A program made the translations under genes and the position numbers. A stretch of 64,000 nucleotides of DNA from Tindallia magadiensis (GTDB taxonomy: Bacteria > Bacillota > Clostridia > Peptostreptococcales > Tindalliaceae). Location of the stretch: the NCBI RefSeq assembly GCF_900113635.1, contig NZ_FOQA01000010.1:22074-86073 (forward strand). The letters are read 5' to 3'. Below, piece by piece: positions 26,439 through 35,941 of the stretch. A model generated the notes under the pieces. That model saw nothing but the letters and a program-made list of their open reading frames with translations, had not been told where the DNA came from and searched no databases. Numbering within the stretch: position 1 is the stretch's first letter; every line of letters begins with the position of its first letter.

Positions 26439-28049
26439 ATGATGAAACAAAGAAAAGAAATATTATGGACCGTGATGATTCTCGGGCTGATGAGTTTTTT
26501 ACTCTTAGCCGGATGCCATGCCGGCTCAACAGACGCTGATTCAGCCACTTCTCAGGAAGTTGAAATTGCCCAAGAAGATGAAAAGGATCTTTATGAAAAA
26601 GAAGTTGTGTTAGCTGGCCCAAGAGATGTCGCTCCAGGTCCAGAAGATGCTTTTTACATGAGCTCCATTTTATCCGTATGGGAGCCTTTAGTTGCCATTG
26701 GACCCGATCAGCAACCAGCTCCTAAGCTGGCAACCCATTGGGAACGCAACGAAGATGCTACAGAATGGATCTTTCATCTAAAAGAAGGTGTTACTTTTCA
26801 TGACGGTCATTCTTTTGACGCAGATGCTGTCATTGCTAATTATGATCGCTATTCAAACATGCATGGAAAAAGTTCCTCCTTCTACACCTTCCATTTCGAT
26901 GCTGTCTATCCCCATTTTGAATCCATCGAAAAAATAGAGGACCATCAGGTGAAAATGATTTTCTCAGAACCCTTTGCCCTGCTTCCTTACAATATGGCTA
27001 ATTTCGGCAGTGCCATGTATAGTCCGGATTCCTTTGACGAAACAACGGATTTTACGACCATTGCTCAGGGAACAGGCCCTTTTAGGCTGGTGGAACACGA
27101 AAGAAACCAATATGTAAGGTTGGAAGCCAACGAAGACTATTATGGTGAAAAAGCTCAGGTTAAAAATATTCAGATTCGAATTATTCCAGATCCACAGACC
27201 CGATTTGCTGCCTTAAAAGCTGAAGAAATCATGGGCGTTTTAGATTTGGGTGCCTTAACACCAGAATTAACCAGGCAGTTATTGGAAGATGATCGTTTTG
27301 ACCTTTCTTACCAGCCATCAACCATTACTCATTACTTGTCTTGTAATGGAACACGGTTTCCTTTTAATGATCCAAGGATGAAAAAAGCCCTTAGTTTAGC
27401 CATTGACCGAGAACTGCTGGTGCAAGAGTTTTATAACGGTTATCCCGAACCCACCGTCAACATCCTCAACGCCGCTTCGCCCTTTGCTAAAACCATTTCA
27501 CCAGTCTATGATCCAGAAAAAGCCCAGGCTTTGGTGAAAGAAGTTCTTGGTGATCAAACACCGGAACTTGAAATCATTGTTCCTTCCTGGGCCTTAGACC
27601 GATACCCTTATAAAGAACAGGCGGAATACCTGCAATCCGTCTTATCAGAACTTGGCTTGCCTTCCAGCATTAGCATCATGGATGGTGCCGCTTTTCGAGA
27701 GCGGCAGGCACAGGGAGACTTTGATATCTCTTTGCATATTCAAGGATTGCCAGATTTAAACCCAATGACCATTTTTAACCGGTTTATGCACAGTGAAGGA
27801 AGTACCAATATTGCCTATAGCCTGGGTTTTTCCAACGAGCGTGTCGATGAATTACTGGCTCAGCTAGCTGTTGAAACAGAGTTGGATCTCATCAAAGAAG
27901 TCGTTGATGAATTGCAAAGCATTTCTGCCGAAGATATTTCCACCCTGCCGATGTTTCATGATGTAACCTTGGCACCGCATCATAAAGCCCTTAAAAATTA
28001 TGAAGCTACCGTTTATGGCGTGGATTTACCCGGCATTTCCTGGAGATAG
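26439..28049 (+). CDS. Family-5 substrate-binding lipoprotein (NikA/DppA type), B12-regulated
   Basis: A 536-residue lipoprotein with a lipobox at Cys26 ('LLLAGCH') and a family-5 solute-binding domain ('WEPLVAIGPDQQPAPKLATHW', 'FHLKEGVTFHDGHSFDADAV', 'GTGPFRLVEHERNQYVRLEA'). The C terminus 'YGVDLPGISW' matches the nickel-binding NikA branch better than peptide-binding members. Family members bind nickel or cobalt chelates, opines or peptides. The upstream cobalamin riboswitch points to cobalt or a cobalamin-related ligand. First gene of a five-gene importer; GAAGGAATG-type site precedes the ATG. Confidence 0.85.
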   Translation: MMKQRKEILWTVMILGLMSFLLLAGCHAGSTDADSATSQEVEIAQEDEKDLYEKEVVLAGPRDVAPGPEDAFYMSSILSVWEPLVAIGPDQQPAPKLATHWERNEDATEWIFHLKEGVTFHDGHSFDADAVIANYDRYSNMHGKSSSFYTFHFDAVYPHFESIEKIEDHQVKMIFSEPFALLPYNMANFGSAMYSPDSFDETTDFTTIAQGTGPFRLVEHERNQYVRLEANEDYYGEKAQVKNIQIRIIPDPQTRFAALKAEEIMGVLDLGALTPELTRQLLEDDRFDLSYQPSTITHYLSCNGTRFPFNDPRMKKALSLAIDRELLVQEFYNGYPEPTVNILNAASPFAKTISPVYDPEKAQALVKEVLGDQTPELEIIVPSWALDRYPYKEQAEYLQSVLSELGLPSSISIMDGAAFRERQAQGDFDISLHIQGLPDLNPMTIFNRFMHSEGSTNIAYSLGFSNERVDELLAQLAVETELDLIKEVVDELQSISAEDISTLPMFHDVTLAPHHKALKNYEATVYGVDLPGISWR

Positions 28050-28051
28050 CC

Positions 28052-29005
28052 ATGACCTATGCCCTTCCCTATGCCTTGAAAAAAATAATATTAGCCCTGC
28101 CGGTTTTAATCGGAGTTTCGGTAATTGCTTTTCTTCTCGGCGTGGTTGCTTTAGGCGACCCGGCTCGGGAAGCATTAAGTGCGGACGGGGTGAGTACCCC
28201 TACCCAGGAGGAAATTGACGTAAAAAGAAGGGAGCTGGGCCTTGACCAGTCACTGGGCAAACAATACCAGCAATGGATCGGAGGTATTCTGCAAGGAGAT
28301 CTTGGCACCTCTTTTATGACGAATATCCCCATTGCTGAAGAATTCCGGGATCGACTGCCTAAAACCGTGGCCTTGTCCATCTCAGCCCTGCTCCTAGTCA
28401 TCTTTCTTTCAATTCCTTTAGCCGTTCTGATGGCCGTCTATCAACATAGCTGGTTTGACCATATCGGCAGGCTTTTCAGCCTGCTGCTCATTTCAACCCC
28501 TGGATTTTTGGCCGCCATTCTGCTGATGATGTTCTTTTCTGTTCATCTGCGGTGGCTGCCTACCAGTGGCTATGGGACCTTTTCCCATCTGATCATTCCT
28601 TCCTTAGTGCTGGCTTTTGGAACCAGCGGGGTCATCATGCGTGTCAACCGAGCAACCCTATTGGAAGTATTGAATAAAAATTACATCTTAAATGCCCACG
28701 CCAAAGGACTAACCAACCCTTTTGTGCTTTACCGGCATGCTTTACGAAATTCTTTGCTTCCTGTTATCACCCTTATTGGCAATTATTTTGGCGGTATCCT
28801 CGGTGGATCAGCTATTGTGGAAACCATCTTTGCCATTCCCGGTGTTGGCCGTTATGCCGTAGAAGGGATTATGAGCATGGATTATCCTGTGATTCAGGCC
28901 TACGTTCTTTTTACCGGTGTGGTCTATGTCCTGTTCAACCTGTTGATTGACCTTTCTTACATCATCATTGATCCACGAATTCGCCTTGGCGGTGATCAAG
29001 GATGA
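28052..29005 (+). CDS. NikB/DppB-type ABC permease
   Basis: A 317-residue permease with six transmembrane helices. The N-terminal family pattern ('ALKKIILALPVLIGVSVIAF') and the EAA loop ('LNAHAKGLTNPFVLYRHALR') are present. It starts two bases after the binding-protein stop and overlaps the next permease by four bases, so the genes are tightly coupled. Substrate assignment follows the binding protein and riboswitch: probably cobalt/nickel or a corrinoid-related solute. Confidence 0.9.
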   Translation: MTYALPYALKKIILALPVLIGVSVIAFLLGVVALGDPAREALSADGVSTPTQEEIDVKRRELGLDQSLGKQYQQWIGGILQGDLGTSFMTNIPIAEEFRDRLPKTVALSISALLLVIFLSIPLAVLMAVYQHSWFDHIGRLFSLLLISTPGFLAAILLMMFFSVHLRWLPTSGYGTFSHLIIPSLVLAFGTSGVIMRVNRATLLEVLNKNYILNAHAKGLTNPFVLYRHALRNSLLPVITLIGNYFGGILGGSAIVETIFAIPGVGRYAVEGIMSMDYPVIQAYVLFTGVVYVLFNLLIDLSYIIIDPRIRLGGDQG

Positions 29006-29838
29006 AGAAAAACACCTTTGGAAAATGGATAAATCGTCTGGGGATACTTTTTCTCCTTTTACTAATCCTGATGAGCCTCACAGCTGAATGGATTGCTCCT
29101 TACGATCCGGTACAAGTTGATATGAGCAACCGGCTACAGCCTCCTTCGACGGAGCATCTGATGGGTACAGATGCCATGGGACGAGACATCCTTAGCCGAA
29201 TTATTTATGGCGGAAGAACTTCTATGATTTTAGCCACCGCCGCTTCCAGCGGTACCATGATCATTGGTTTGTTTGTTGGAATTCTTGGTGGTTATTTTGG
29301 CAAATGGCTGGACGAAATCATTCAAATTTTTGTGAAGATTTTTCAGAGTTTACCCCCTCTAAGCTTTATGCTGGCAATTGCCGGCGTGTTAGGTCCGGGC
29401 TTCCAGAGCATCTTAATCGCCAGCCTAATTGTCTCCTGGGCCGATTTTTCCAGGGTGGTACGGGCGGAAATCTTAAAAATACGGGAAGAAAGTTTTATTC
29501 AAGGTCTTCGGGTCCTTGGTGCCGGTCATGGGTATATTATTTTCAGGCATATTCTACCCTCCATTATTGGCCCTTTTATGGTGCTTTTTACAGCTCAAGT
29601 TGGCCGAACCATTATTGCGATTGCCTCTTTAAGCTACTTGGGTTTAGGCCTGCAACCACCTCAGCCGGACTGGGGTGTCATGATTTTTGATGCGAAAACC
29701 TATATGCGTACCGATCCTCATCTGATGTACTTTCCCGGCATTTTTATCATTGGTTTTTGTTTCTCTGTCAATCTATTAGGCGATGCACTGCGAGACTTTT
29801 TTGATACCTCCGAAAGAAAGGATCAACCCTTTCTTTAG
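29002..29838 (+). CDS. NikC/DppC-type ABC permease
   Basis: A 278-residue permease. The first transmembrane helix lies near 13-30, then the family motif 'LMGTDAMGRDILSRIIYGGR', further helices, and the EAA loop 'IQGLRVLGAGHGYIIFRHIL'. Unlike the 10163 permease it lacks a long cytoplasmic N terminus. It overlaps the previous gene by four bases and pairs with that permease in the membrane. Confidence 0.9.
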   Translation: MKKNTFGKWINRLGILFLLLLILMSLTAEWIAPYDPVQVDMSNRLQPPSTEHLMGTDAMGRDILSRIIYGGRTSMILATAASSGTMIIGLFVGILGGYFGKWLDEIIQIFVKIFQSLPPLSFMLAIAGVLGPGFQSILIASLIVSWADFSRVVRAEILKIREESFIQGLRVLGAGHGYIIFRHILPSIIGPFMVLFTAQVGRTIIAIASLSYLGLGLQPPQPDWGVMIFDAKTYMRTDPHLMYFPGIFIIGFCFSVNLLGDALRDFFDTSERKDQPFL

Positions 29839-29853
29839 AAAGGCTGAGATCTG

Positions 29854-30786
29854 ATGAATAACCGTATTGACGTTAATCATGTCCATGTTGCATTTCAAAC
29901 AAAAGAAGGCCTGGTAAAAGCCGTGAACCATTTATCCATGTCTTTCGAAAAAGGCAAGGTCACAGCAATGATAGGCGAAACAGGCAGTGGAAAATCGGTG
30001 CTGGGGCTTTCCCTTCTTCAACTACTGCCTGACAATAGCCTGGTTTCCGGCGAAGCTTTCTATGAAAACCAAAACCTTCTTACGATGAAGGCTTCTGAAA
30101 TCCGGAAAATACGAGGAAGAAAAATAGCGCTTATTCCTCAAAATCCTGATACCTCCCTGAACCCACTTCTCAAGATCAAAAGACAGCTTCTGGAAGTAGT
30201 TACTGGAAATCATCGTCAACCTATTAAAACGGCTATCTTTAACGAACTAAAACGATATCATTTCACAGATCCGGAAAGAGTGGCGGAGGCTTACCCTTTT
30301 CAGCTAAGCGGTGGAATGAAGCAACGGATTTTAGCCGCCGCCGCAACCATCCGGCAACCAGAATTTATCATTGCCGACGAGCCTACCAAAGGTTTAGACG
30401 TGCTGCTTCGTCATGAGGTCTATCAAATTTTCCAGCAAATGAAACAAGATACCCACATCGGCTTTTTACTGATTACTCATGACCTGATTTTTGCCAATCA
30501 TATTGCCGACCATCTACTGGTTTTATACGCCGGCGAAATCATGGAGTCCGGCCCGACTCAGGATCTTTTTACCGAACCGTCTCATCCTTATACAAAAGGC
30601 TTTATTGAAGCCCAGCCTTATAAGTCATTGACACCCATCCCCGGCATGCCACCCAGTTTAATCCATTTGCCGACAGGATGTGCTTTTCACCCTCGTTGTC
30701 CTTACAAAAAAACTTTGTGTCAACAGGAAAAACCACCTTTATTTTCTGTAAACAACCGGAAAGTGAGATGTTTCTTATATGCTTGA
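29854..30786 (+). CDS. NikD/DppD-type ABC ATPase
   Basis: A 310-residue ATPase with Walker A 'GETGSGKSV', Q-loop 'LIPQNPDTSLNP', signature 'LSGGMKQRI', Walker B 'FIIADEPTKGLDV' and a C-terminal cysteine motif 'GCAFHPRCPYKKTLC'. The D-loop region reads TKGLDV where peptide transporters usually have TTALDV; this occurs in nickel/opine-type members. It overlaps the second ATPase gene by eight bases. Confidence 0.9.
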   Translation: MNNRIDVNHVHVAFQTKEGLVKAVNHLSMSFEKGKVTAMIGETGSGKSVLGLSLLQLLPDNSLVSGEAFYENQNLLTMKASEIRKIRGRKIALIPQNPDTSLNPLLKIKRQLLEVVTGNHRQPIKTAIFNELKRYHFTDPERVAEAYPFQLSGGMKQRILAAAATIRQPEFIIADEPTKGLDVLLRHEVYQIFQQMKQDTHIGFLLITHDLIFANHIADHLLVLYAGEIMESGPTQDLFTEPSHPYTKGFIEAQPYKSLTPIPGMPPSLIHLPTGCAFHPRCPYKKTLCQQEKPPLFSVNNRKVRCFLYA

Positions 30787-31549
30787 ATTAAGAAAGGTTA
30801 CAAAGTCCTATGGCCGTGGCTGGCCTTTTTCTCAAAAAATAACACCGGTCAAAGAAGTCTCTTTTTCCGTTTATCCCCAAAAAACCACCGGATTGGTCGG
30901 TAAAAGCGGTTGCGGAAAATCCACCTTAGCCAGATGCATTACTGGCCTTCAACCCATTGACAGCGGACATATTCTTTATCAGGACGTATCCCTTAACCGT
31001 CTAAGCTTTAGAGACTGGCTCCCCTACCGAAGAAAAATCCAGATGGTTTTTCAGCATCCGGATACCGCCTTAAACCCTAAGAAAAAAATTCTTGAAAGCT
31101 TAAAAGAACCTTTTCGCCTTCACCGGATCCTTCCGGAAAGAGAAGCTGTCCAAAAAATTAGGGAAAGCCTGGCCTTCTTCGGTTTAACAGAAGATATTTT
31201 ATTCCGATACCCGCATCAGGTCAGCGGTGGGCAAATTCAGCGGGTTGCACTCCTAAGAGCCTTATCCTTACAGCCAGAACTGCTGGTTCTTGATGAACCC
31301 ACGTCCATGCTGGATGTTTCTGTGCAGGCACAAATGATTCAGCTATTGCAAAAAATACAACAGGAGTTTTCCCTTTCCATGCTGTTTATTTCTCATGACA
31401 TTCATTTGATAAAAGCCATCAGTGACCAGGTTTTAATAATGAAAGAAGGACGTATCCTTGAACAAGGTTCCACCGAAAGCATTTTTTCAAACCCAATCCA
31501 TCCCGAAACCAAAAAAATAGCCGACTCGTTAAGAGTAGGGCTATTTTAA
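30779..31549 (+). CDS. NikE/DppF-type ABC ATPase
   Basis: A 256-residue ATPase with Walker A 'GKSGCGKST', Q-loop 'MVFQHPDTALNP', signature 'VSGGQIQRV', Walker B 'LLVLDEPTSMLDVSVQAQ'. It is shorter than peptide-type DppF proteins because the C-terminal cysteine-containing extension is absent, as in NikE. It is the last gene of the cobalamin-riboswitch operon. Its final codons form the left and right arms of an intrinsic terminator. Confidence 0.9.
   Translation: MLELRKVTKSYGRGWPFSQKITPVKEVSFSVYPQKTTGLVGKSGCGKSTLARCITGLQPIDSGHILYQDVSLNRLSFRDWLPYRRKIQMVFQHPDTALNPKKKILESLKEPFRLHRILPEREAVQKIRESLAFFGLTEDILFRYPHQVSGGQIQRVALLRALSLQPELLVLDEPTSMLDVSVQAQMIQLLQKIQQEFSLSMLFISHDIHLIKAISDQVLIMKEGRILEQGSTESIFSNPIHPETKKIADSLRVGLF
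31514..31547. terminator. Terminator overlapping the end of the ATPase gene
   Basis: AAAATAGCC/GGCTATTTT stem with an inner CTC/GAG pairing. The right arm includes the last codons, and the lipoprotein gene converges from the other side, so it can serve both. Confidence 0.75.
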
Positions 31550-31556
31550 GGGCTGC

Positions 31557-32981
31557 TTACTGAAACAACTTCTCCAGGCTCATGTGCTTTTCCAGTTCAT
31601 AAAACCAGAGCTGTTCATAAATCTCATTTTCCTGGCCTTTTTCCTGCCATCTTAGGTGAAGTCCAGATCTACCGATAGCAAACTGATAAATATCTTCGGG
31701 AGCTGTGTCCATCATATCAGATAAGGCTATGGTCGCTCCCTCCTGCTCTAACAAGCTTTTCAGGCTTGTCCTTTCTAAGCGTTCCAAATCAATGGTAGCA
31801 AATTCTTCCTTAAATTGATAGTCTCCCTCTGACGTTGTATAGGTTGCAAAAATGGAAAAACTCAAGAAATGATCATTAATAAAATAAAAATAGTTAGCCA
31901 TGGTAGCTCCTGCCGGCACATCCATGGAACTTGCAATCTCGTTAATCAAATGATTAATGGCTTTTTCCTTTTCCTGATTTTGAGGAAAATGAAGATAGGT
32001 AAGGTCGCTAAGGGATGTCCCTCCATCTAAAGGTTCTTTCACAATGTGGGCCGATCCCTTTACACCAAAAATACGGGCACTTTGAATGATATCATTTATT
32101 GACATGCTGTCCGTAGCCTCTGCTGCTTCCAGAGATTGCACCAGCGTGGCAAATCGACTGTCCGGATACTCTGATGCAGCCTTCCCTAATAGCTGATACA
32201 GTTCGCCGTCCTTATGAATAAAATTCTCTATATAACTGCCTTCCGGTCCGACAAATAAAGCGGCTATCTGACGGTCATAAAGCTGGTTTAACTGCCAGGT
32301 GAGAAAAGAAGCTTCCTTAGATTGAATCATTTTCTCTGTTTCCAGCATATCTTGGATCATTGCTTCGTAGTTGATGTCTTGTCTGCCATATCGATGGTTT
32401 TGCATTTTATCGTTTAGAATAATCCAGCGGGAAAAGGTTTCGGATACAGCCTCTTCATAATATGTCAGTGCTTCCCAATCTGTTTCAATGGCCGGAGTAT
32501 CGCCATAACGAACCACCGTCAAATAGGCATCCACCAATTGCTGATAATCTTTTTTAACTTCTTCGTTTTCAATATCCCCTATCTTTTCTGGTGTCAGCTG
32601 TCCACCCATGGTATGATTTAAGGCTTCCATATAAGCCTCGTCGTAAATCTTTTGATGAAAGGTATCTATTAAGCCAGCCTGATGCAGCACCAACTTTTCG
32701 ATCATCCTTTCCATTTCCTGAGTCGTCGCTTCAGCACCATGTTCTCTGATAAAAAGGCCTATAGAAGCTGCACTGTTTTCTTGTGGATCTAGTACCTGCT
32801 CCCATTTTTCCATGAAAGCTTGATTAAACCCTTCTGATGTTTCTTCCCTCTCTGTTGTTTCTATTGTTTCTGTTGTTTCCACCGTCTCTTCTTCTGTAGA
32901 AACCGGTTCTGTTGAGGCTGGTTGCTGGCATCCGGTCGTAAAAAGAATAATGGTCATGCCTATCCATAAAAGTTTTTTCAT
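31557..32981 (-). CDS. Lipoprotein of unknown function
   Basis: A 474-residue protein with a lipobox at Cys18 ('LFTTGCQ') followed by a threonine/glutamate-rich linker (about 20-50) encoded by low-complexity DNA. The rest is mainly acidic and helical, with no motif I recognise; a C-terminal part from about 330 looks like mixed strands and helices. It is therefore an extracytoplasmic membrane-anchored protein of unknown role. It is followed after 19 bp upstream by the nitroreductase gene on the same strand, so the two may be cotranscribed. Confidence 0.7.
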   Translation of the reverse strand: MKKLLWIGMTIILFTTGCQQPASTEPVSTEEETVETTETIETTEREETSEGFNQAFMEKWEQVLDPQENSAASIGLFIREHGAEATTQEMERMIEKLVLHQAGLIDTFHQKIYDEAYMEALNHTMGGQLTPEKIGDIENEEVKKDYQQLVDAYLTVVRYGDTPAIETDWEALTYYEEAVSETFSRWIILNDKMQNHRYGRQDINYEAMIQDMLETEKMIQSKEASFLTWQLNQLYDRQIAALFVGPEGSYIENFIHKDGELYQLLGKAASEYPDSRFATLVQSLEAAEATDSMSINDIIQSARIFGVKGSAHIVKEPLDGGTSLSDLTYLHFPQNQEKEKAINHLINEIASSMDVPAGATMANYFYFINDHFLSFSIFATYTTSEGDYQFKEEFATIDLERLERTSLKSLLEQEGATIALSDMMDTAPEDIYQFAIGRSGLHLRWQEKGQENEIYEQLWFYELEKHMSLEKLFQ

Positions 32982-33000
32982 GCTTTTCCTCCATCTTACG

Positions 33001-33759
33001 TTATTTTTTCTTTAAGCTTGCCGAATAGGTATATTCGTAGTTGGGAAGTGTCGGTTCTCTTTCAGATACTTCCCGAAAAAGATCTACCTCGTATCCTTCT
33101 GCCAGGCCTGCAAGCCACAGGTGGCACAGTCCTATTCCCATGTCCATTCGATTAATTCGTTCATAGAGCATGGCTTTAAGCTTTCCTTTTTTAGCACAAA
33201 AAGCGTGTAAGGTATTTTCTTCTTCCACAAAAAACCAGGGTTGGCTATTGGTACCGGAAGGTGCCAACCGTACGGCTTCCATGATAGAGCTAAAATGGCT
33301 CCCCTGATAAATTTCTTCCATCTTTTTACGCTTGAACTCTGCCTTTGATTGACGATGAACTGGTTCAGAAGTTGGTCCAATGGCCAGTGCAATGACATAG
33401 TTCATGCCATCCTTTCCTACGGCTTTTTCCGTAGGTTTTCCTAAACCCAGCCAACAGGAGCCAATGCCCATATCTGACAGCATCAAATCTACTTGTTGTA
33501 AAAGAAAGCCGGCATTTTCCAAGTCATTAGGTTTTTCTTCAGAATAAAACAGCACATAATGGGGTGCTTTTATTGCCAGTAAACCTTTCATCGAATCGGC
33601 GTCCATGATCTTAATTTCTGTTTTGATATCATTTTCCAGTGGTGTCAGCTCTTCAATGGATTGTAAAATAGATTGAATCTTTTCTTCCTGCACTCTTTCC
33701 TGGGTAAACTTTCTACTGGATTTCCGCTTAAAAATCGCTGAATAATAGGCTTCCTGCAT
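33001..33759 (-). CDS. Nitroreductase-family protein (TM1586-type)
   Basis: A 252-residue flavoprotein-type nitroreductase. The N-terminal 'IFKRKSSRKF' and the second-half 'GSHFSSIMEAVRLAPSGTNSQPWFFVEEE' are the FMN-contacting motifs of the family, and 'LMLSDMGIGSCWLGLGKP' matches the two-domain 'putative TM nitroreductase' subgroup. The reaction would be NAD(P)H-dependent reduction of an unknown substrate. GGAGGG precedes the ATG. It lies directly upstream of the unknown lipoprotein gene. Confidence 0.85.
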   Translation of the reverse strand: MQEAYYSAIFKRKSSRKFTQERVQEEKIQSILQSIEELTPLENDIKTEIKIMDADSMKGLLAIKAPHYVLFYSEEKPNDLENAGFLLQQVDLMLSDMGIGSCWLGLGKPTEKAVGKDGMNYVIALAIGPTSEPVHRQSKAEFKRKKMEEIYQGSHFSSIMEAVRLAPSGTNSQPWFFVEEENTLHAFCAKKGKLKAMLYERINRMDMGIGLCHLWLAGLAEGYEVDLFREVSEREPTLPNYEYTYSASLKKK

Positions 33760-33893
33760 GGTATGACACCCTCCTTCTTTGCTTCTCTCTTTGCTTCTCT
33801 TTTGTCTTATACAATCCTGTTTATCTTATAACAGCTACCCTTAAGCACTTTGTTTATGATTCATTATACCCTAAAGGATTTATTCGCGGAAGA

Positions 33894-34140
33894 GGGACAA
33901 GGGGACGTTTCTCTCTGTCCCGCTCTCGAGTTCTAAAAAGACAAGGAATGCTTAAGTTATAGCACTCTCGCATTCCCTTTCTTGTGTTTGTCATATTTAT
34001 CCGATTATCTTATCTATCAAATGGCTGCGATGGCTGCAGTAACTGTTACTGCCAAGGCTCTCCTTAAGGATGTATCATTTCCCACTGCTTCGCTTCTATA
34101 TCGATTTTGAAAAAAGGACAAGAGAAACGTCCCCCTGTCC
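33894..34140 (+). mobile_element. MITE-like deletion derivative of the RAYT element, copy 1
   Basis: Ends match the RAYT element (GGGACAAGGGGACGTTTCTC on the left, inverted repeat at 34116-34140 on the right). The interior at 33930-34055 matches the element's non-coding left part (GGAATGC...GCATTCCCTTTCTTG), and 34060-34113 matches part of the RAYT coding sequence near 7203-7254 (CGCTTCTATATCGATTTTG). No transposase is left. It ends two bases before the kinase stop codon. Confidence 0.8.
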
Positions 34141-34141
34141 T

Positions 34142-35941
34142 TCATCCACTGTCATTATTTTCACGGATAATATCCCCTTCTTCCACTACACGCATCACTG
34201 GTACCAGGATTTCGAAGAAACTTCCATTTCCTTCTTCACTAGACACTTCTATGCTTCCATTCATTTGTTCAACCAGGGCTCTGGCGATGGAAAGTCCTAT
34301 TCCCGTACCGGTAAACCGTTTGTGGTGCACTTCATCCCCCTGGAAAAAGGGATCAAAAATTCGCTCCACCAAGGCTTCGTTCATGCCGATTCCCGTGTCC
34401 TTCACACCAATGATCAACATTATTTCCTCCTGATTTTCGCCACCTGACGCATCCACTGATACGTCTATCCTTCCCGCCTGTGTAAACTTTACGGCATTGC
34501 TGATAATGTGCATCAGCAGTTCCCGCAGTTTGACTGCTTCTCCCTGTACCAGATCAGGTACATGACCACCCGTGCCAAGCTCCATTGCCAGCCCTTTTTC
34601 CACCACCATATGCCGGTAAAGGCTCATGACTTCTTTCACCAGACTTTCAGGCCGGAAAAGCTGCAGAACAGGTTCAGATTCTGTGTTAAGCAGTTTGTTG
34701 TACATCAGAATGTCATTCACCAGCTTGGTCAGGGCATTGGCCGACTGAAGGACCATCTGTGACAGTTCGGCCTGTTCTTCCGTCAGCTCAGTCAATTCCA
34801 TTAGCTGCAGCATACCGCACAAACCATTAAGGGGGGTACGAAGCTCGTGGCTCATGTTGGCCAGAAACTGGTCTTTCACCTCCAAGGATGCCTCCAGCTC
34901 CGACTTCATTCTTCGCAAATCTTCTTCCACCTGCTTTTGTGAGGTTACGTCCAGATGGATGCCCACCAGTTGATGGTCCCCTTTTTCCCCCGCATGTTTC
35001 AACATCCCTCCTCTGGAAAGAACCCATATCCAGTGGCCTTCTTTGTGCTTTATCCGGAAAGTGTTTTCATAATCTCCCTGTGGGTTCTTCAGGTAGTTCT
35101 GGTATTTTTTCAGGGCAGGCTCCCGGTCATCCGGGTGCAGGCGTGACAGCCAAACCCCTTCCAGGCTTTTGTCCTGAAGCGTCTCAAATTTGTTTTTTTC
35201 AAAACCCATAAGGACAAAGTACTCCGGGCTGCACCAGAATTCATCTGTAGTCAGGTCGTACCCCCATACAGCCGCATGACTGGCATCAATAATCGCCTGC
35301 AGGTGGCTGTATGCCCAGGTCAGTTCCTGGTTATTTGCCTTAAGTTTTTGTTTTGTGGTACGCAATCCTACTATAATGACCAGCATTAACACCATGACTG
35401 CTCCCGCAGCAGTCCAAAACTGCCTGTTACGTAAAGCCAGTGCTTCTTGGGAGGCTATCTTATCGGTTATGTCAATCACTGCGGACAACAGCAGTGTCCT
35501 GTCATCTCTATCAAAGGGCCAGGAATACACTTCCACTGTTCTTATTTCTCCATTGGCCAGTTTATGAGGAAATATAAAATAATTTCGCTCTTCTATGGCG
35601 GCTTCCTGGCGTCTTTCAGCAATTTCCTCCGGAGTCAGCTGGTTGATGTCCTGGATCTTCATGGTTGTCAGCACATCCCCGCCATACCCATAAAAGGCTT
35701 CTGCTGCAGAATTAGCCCAGGTAATGGCACCGGTCTCAGGATCGATCACCAGCATCACCATCCCATGCCGGTTAAACATTTCTTCGAATTCCAGTAAAGG
35801 TATCTCTGGCGCGGGATGGGCCTGGACCTGTAAGGGCAGGTGACACAGCAGGAATCCTGCCAATAGAACGCCTGTCAGAAAAGCAGACAGAGTGATGCCG
35901 GTTTTTTTTCTTTGCCTCATGGTTATACGTCGCTCTCTCAA
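34142..35941 (-). CDS. Orphan PAS-domain sensor histidine kinase
   Basis: A 599-residue kinase: N-terminal signal/transmembrane helix (about 14-38), a PAS domain (about 48-165), a transmembrane helix (about 178-196), a second PAS/PAC domain (about 210-340, 'RLHPDDREPALKKYQNY'), HisKA with 'FLANMSHELRTPLNG' and an ATPase domain ('HIISNAVKFTQ', 'DTGIGM', 'GTGIGLSIA'). No receiver domain and no adjacent response regulator. The TTG start has AAGGAGG seven bases upstream. The base composition in the middle of the gene is visibly more GC-rich than the neighbours, and the gene is bracketed by two MITE-like elements, suggesting acquisition. Confidence 0.88.
   Translation of the reverse strand: MRERRITMRQRKKTGITLSAFLTGVLLAGFLLCHLPLQVQAHPAPEIPLLEFEEMFNRHGMVMLVIDPETGAITWANSAAEAFYGYGGDVLTTMKIQDINQLTPEEIAERRQEAAIEERNYFIFPHKLANGEIRTVEVYSWPFDRDDRTLLLSAVIDITDKIASQEALALRNRQFWTAAGAVMVLMLVIIVGLRTTKQKLKANNQELTWAYSHLQAIIDASHAAVWGYDLTTDEFWCSPEYFVLMGFEKNKFETLQDKSLEGVWLSRLHPDDREPALKKYQNYLKNPQGDYENTFRIKHKEGHWIWVLSRGGMLKHAGEKGDHQLVGIHLDVTSQKQVEEDLRRMKSELEASLEVKDQFLANMSHELRTPLNGLCGMLQLMELTELTEEQAELSQMVLQSANALTKLVNDILMYNKLLNTESEPVLQLFRPESLVKEVMSLYRHMVVEKGLAMELGTGGHVPDLVQGEAVKLRELLMHIISNAVKFTQAGRIDVSVDASGGENQEEIMLIIGVKDTGIGMNEALVERIFDPFFQGDEVHHKRFTGTGIGLSIARALVEQMNGSIEVSSEEGNGSFFEILVPVMRVVEEGDIIRENNDSG

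Noticed and set aside
34888..35211. Several plus-strand frames opposite the orphan kinase
   Set aside because: They mirror the GC-rich coding strand of an intact kinase.
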